DNA of 8,258 nucleotides from Methyloglobulus sp. (lineage in GTDB: Bacteria; Pseudomonadota; Gammaproteobacteria; Methylococcales; Methylomonadaceae), in assembly GCA_013140405.1 (NCBI GenBank), contig JABFSV010000489.1:1-8258 (forward strand). Reading direction: 5' to 3'. Position numbers and translations under genes: made by a program. The notes under the pieces are model-generated. The model was not told where the DNA came from, did not search any database, and saw nothing but the letters and a program-made list of their open reading frames with translations. Shown here one piece after another: positions 6,629-8,258 of this stretch. Each line of letters starts with the position of its first letter. Position 1 is the stretch's first letter.

Positions 6629-7801
6629 TCAAGTGCTTAGAGAATCAGCCTGATATACGCCCAGCATCTCCAATGCCAGCAAAGCCATATTGCTTGAGCC
6701 ACCGCCGTCACCGAGCTGTTGTTTTACTTGCAGAAGATCTTGACGAATTTGTTCAGCGTAAGGTTTGTCTTTCAGTATCTTGCTTATTTCTGCGGCCAAG
6801 TTTTCAGCGCTGGCTTGATGTTGGATGAGTTCCTTTACGACAGGTTTGCCAAGCATAATATTGGGCAGCCCGATATAAGGTGTTTTTACCAGCCACCTTC
6901 CCAGCCAATAGGTCAGAGCCGACAGTTTGTAAGCAATGACCATAGGTACGCCTAGTAGCGCAATTTCCAGGCTTGCCGTGCCAGAGGTGGTCATGATGGC
7001 ATCGCAGCATTGGATGACATCGTAAGGCTTTTTCTTGATGACGGTAATCATTAATCGAGCAGACCTTAAGTGTTCAGCTAATAGCGCATCGGGGATTGAA
7101 TCGGCTTGTGGCAACAGGAAATGGATACCGGGAAAACTGTTTTGCAGTTTACTCGCGGCGGCTAACATAACCGGTAACATACGCTCTATTTCGTTCCTGC
7201 GACTGCCAGGTAAAATCCCAACGATGGGCTTTGCACTGCCCAAACCAAAGGCCCGTATATCTTCTGCCTTATCGCGTTGAGGATGGACTTTATCCACTGA
7301 GGGATGTCCCACATAACGAACTGGTACATGTTCGGCTTCGTAATAAGCGACTTCAAAAGGAAAGATCACCGCCATCATGTCGATGACTGCACCGTACTTC
7401 TTTACACGGCCTGGTCGCCACGCCCAAACTTGGGGACTGACATAAAACAAGACCTTGATTCCGTTTTGCTTGGCAAAGCGCGCCAATTTGAAGTTAAACT
7501 CCTTGTAGTCCACACAAACCAGCAAATCAGGCCGTTCTGTCAGCAACAACTGGCACATGGCTTTTAATGCACGACGGATTTCCGCATAATGTTTGATGAC
7601 CTCAACCACACCAATCACCGCGATGGCGGATGAATCGTAACGGATGTCAACCCCTGCTTGCAGCATTTTTGCACCACCCATACCGATACCCTTGATATTG
7701 GGCTGCTGTTTTTTTAGTTCCAAAAACATATTGGCAGCATGTTGGTCGCCGGACGATTCGCCAGCACTGAAAAAAATTTTAAATGCTTTTGGTGAGTTCA
7801 T
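6629..7801 (-). CDS. lpxB: Lipid-A-disaccharide synthase
   Basis: LpxB (glycosyltransferase family 19) joins UDP-2,3-diacylglucosamine and lipid X to form the lipid A disaccharide at the inner face of the cytoplasmic membrane. From ATG 7801 the product has 390 residues (E. coli 382). Visible hallmarks are FSAGESSGDQHAA (11-23), VCVDYKEFN with D98, YVSPQVWAWRPGRVKKY (120-136), VGHPSVD (164-170), GILPGSRRNEI with R201, TTSGTASLEIALLGVP (271-286) and YIGLPNIML (309-317). D98 and R201 coincide in number with residues reported as essential in E. coli LpxB, as I recall them. A GTG at 7810 would add three residues and has AGGG 5 nt upstream; I prefer the ATG, which lies 1 nt after the preceding stop. 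Here it follows a HEAT-repeat gene instead of the lpxD-fabZ-lpxA cluster common in gammaproteobacteria. Confidence 0.97.
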   Translation of the reverse strand: MNSPKAFKIFFSAGESSGDQHAANMFLELKKQQPNIKGIGMGGAKMLQAGVDIRYDSSAIAVIGVVEVIKHYAEIRRALKAMCQLLLTERPDLLVCVDYKEFNFKLARFAKQNGIKVLFYVSPQVWAWRPGRVKKYGAVIDMMAVIFPFEVAYYEAEHVPVRYVGHPSVDKVHPQRDKAEDIRAFGLGSAKPIVGILPGSRRNEIERMLPVMLAAASKLQNSFPGIHFLLPQADSIPDALLAEHLRSARLMITVIKKKPYDVIQCCDAIMTTSGTASLEIALLGVPMVIAYKLSALTYWLGRWLVKTPYIGLPNIMLGKPVVKELIQHQASAENLAAEISKILKDKPYAEQIRQDLLQVKQQLGDGGGSSNMALLALEMLGVYQADSLST

Positions 7802-7802
7802 G

Positions 7803-8258
7803 TCATTCACTAATACCCTGGACTTGGCCCAAATAATCTGCCGCTACTTCCCTGATAAGTTGATCGGGATGATTTGCGGCAATCTTGCTCAAACCTGAAA
7901 TGACTTTTTTATCGGAATTATGGGCTAATCCTTCAACCGCTTCCATAACCACGCCGGGCTCTGGGTCGTTAAGGGCTTTCAACAGGGTTTTTACGGCGCG
8001 GTCGTGTTGGTTGATCGTAGATAACTGCTCAACAGCTTCCAGACGTAACCCAGCATCTTGGTTTTGGTAGGCCTTTTCCAGTAGCGATAAGGCATTTTTT
8101 TTGTCCACTTCGACCAATTCAACCAGGGCTGCTCGTTTGTCATCGATATTATCGGCTTGCTCGTATTCTTGTCGGTATTGCTTGATTTCATTTATCGTAG
8201 GATGAACCTCCGATTGAATTACGCCGCCTGTTGACACAGCGGACGACAATCCGATCAA
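7803..8258 (-). CDS. HEAT-repeat domain protein, C-terminal part (5' end outside window)
   Basis: The open frame enters from the right edge and stops at TGA 7805-7803, giving 151 visible residues. At least three helical repeats of about 31 residues occupy visible residues 55-147, each with a similar second helix: LRLEAVEQLSTI, VVMEAVEGLAHN and IREVAADYLGQV. This is the HEAT / PBS-lyase-like pattern, a scaffold for protein-protein contact. A charged helix-rich stretch (about 17-52) precedes them. The first visible codon is TTG in a hydrophobic, small-residue stretch (IGLSSAVSTGG), which may be the end of a signal or membrane segment; the real start is not visible. The stop lies 1 nt before the lpxB ATG, so the two are probably cotranscribed and coupled. 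Specific function is unknown. Confidence 0.75.
   Translation of the reverse strand: MIGLSSAVSTGGVIQSEVHPTINEIKQYRQEYEQADNIDDKRAALVELVEVDKKNALSLLEKAYQNQDAGLRLEAVEQLSTINQHDRAVKTLLKALNDPEPGVVMEAVEGLAHNSDKKVISGLSKIAANHPDQLIREVAADYLGQVQGISE

Overview
This is an ordinary chromosomal segment of a Gram-negative proteobacterium, most likely a gammaproteobacterium. The evidence is lipid A synthesis (lpxB), a periplasmic DsbA beside a c4-type cytochrome, and the block recA-recX-alaS-lysC, an order known from Pseudomonas and other gammaproteobacteria. Base composition is moderate. A methanotroph-like (Methylococcales) lineage is possible, but this is only an impression and no marker gene here proves it.

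Layout. Plus strand, left edge: the 3' end of a cytochrome c4-like gene (stop at 206), a 97-nt gap, then dsbA (304-933). A 164-nt intergenic region (934-1097) with a perfect inverted repeat separates dsbA from the convergent minus-strand block. Reading leftward from the right edge, the minus strand carries: the 3' part of a HEAT-repeat protein gene (running off the window), lpxB, a 134-nt control region, recA, recX, alaS and lysC. recX overlaps recA, alaS follows recX by 36 nt, and lysC follows alaS by 11 nt, so recA-recX-alaS-lysC looks like one transcription unit. lpxB follows the HEAT gene by 1 nt, so those two look translationally coupled.

How the genes work together. Cytochrome c4 and DsbA are both periplasmic and concern electron transfer and disulfide formation. 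LpxB makes the lipid A disaccharide. RecA and RecX are the recombinase and its modulator. AlaS charges tRNA-Ala. LysC opens the aspartate-family amino acid pathway.

I found no mobile element, CRISPR array, tRNA, rRNA, riboswitch or undescribed multi-gene system. The best second looks are: a strong internal ribosome binding site and GTG codon inside lysC that would yield a separate ACT-domain beta subunit; a recA control region without a recognisable enterobacterial SOS box but with a direct repeat; a nine-C tract in dsbA; and the absence of csrA after lysC, where Pseudomonas has it.
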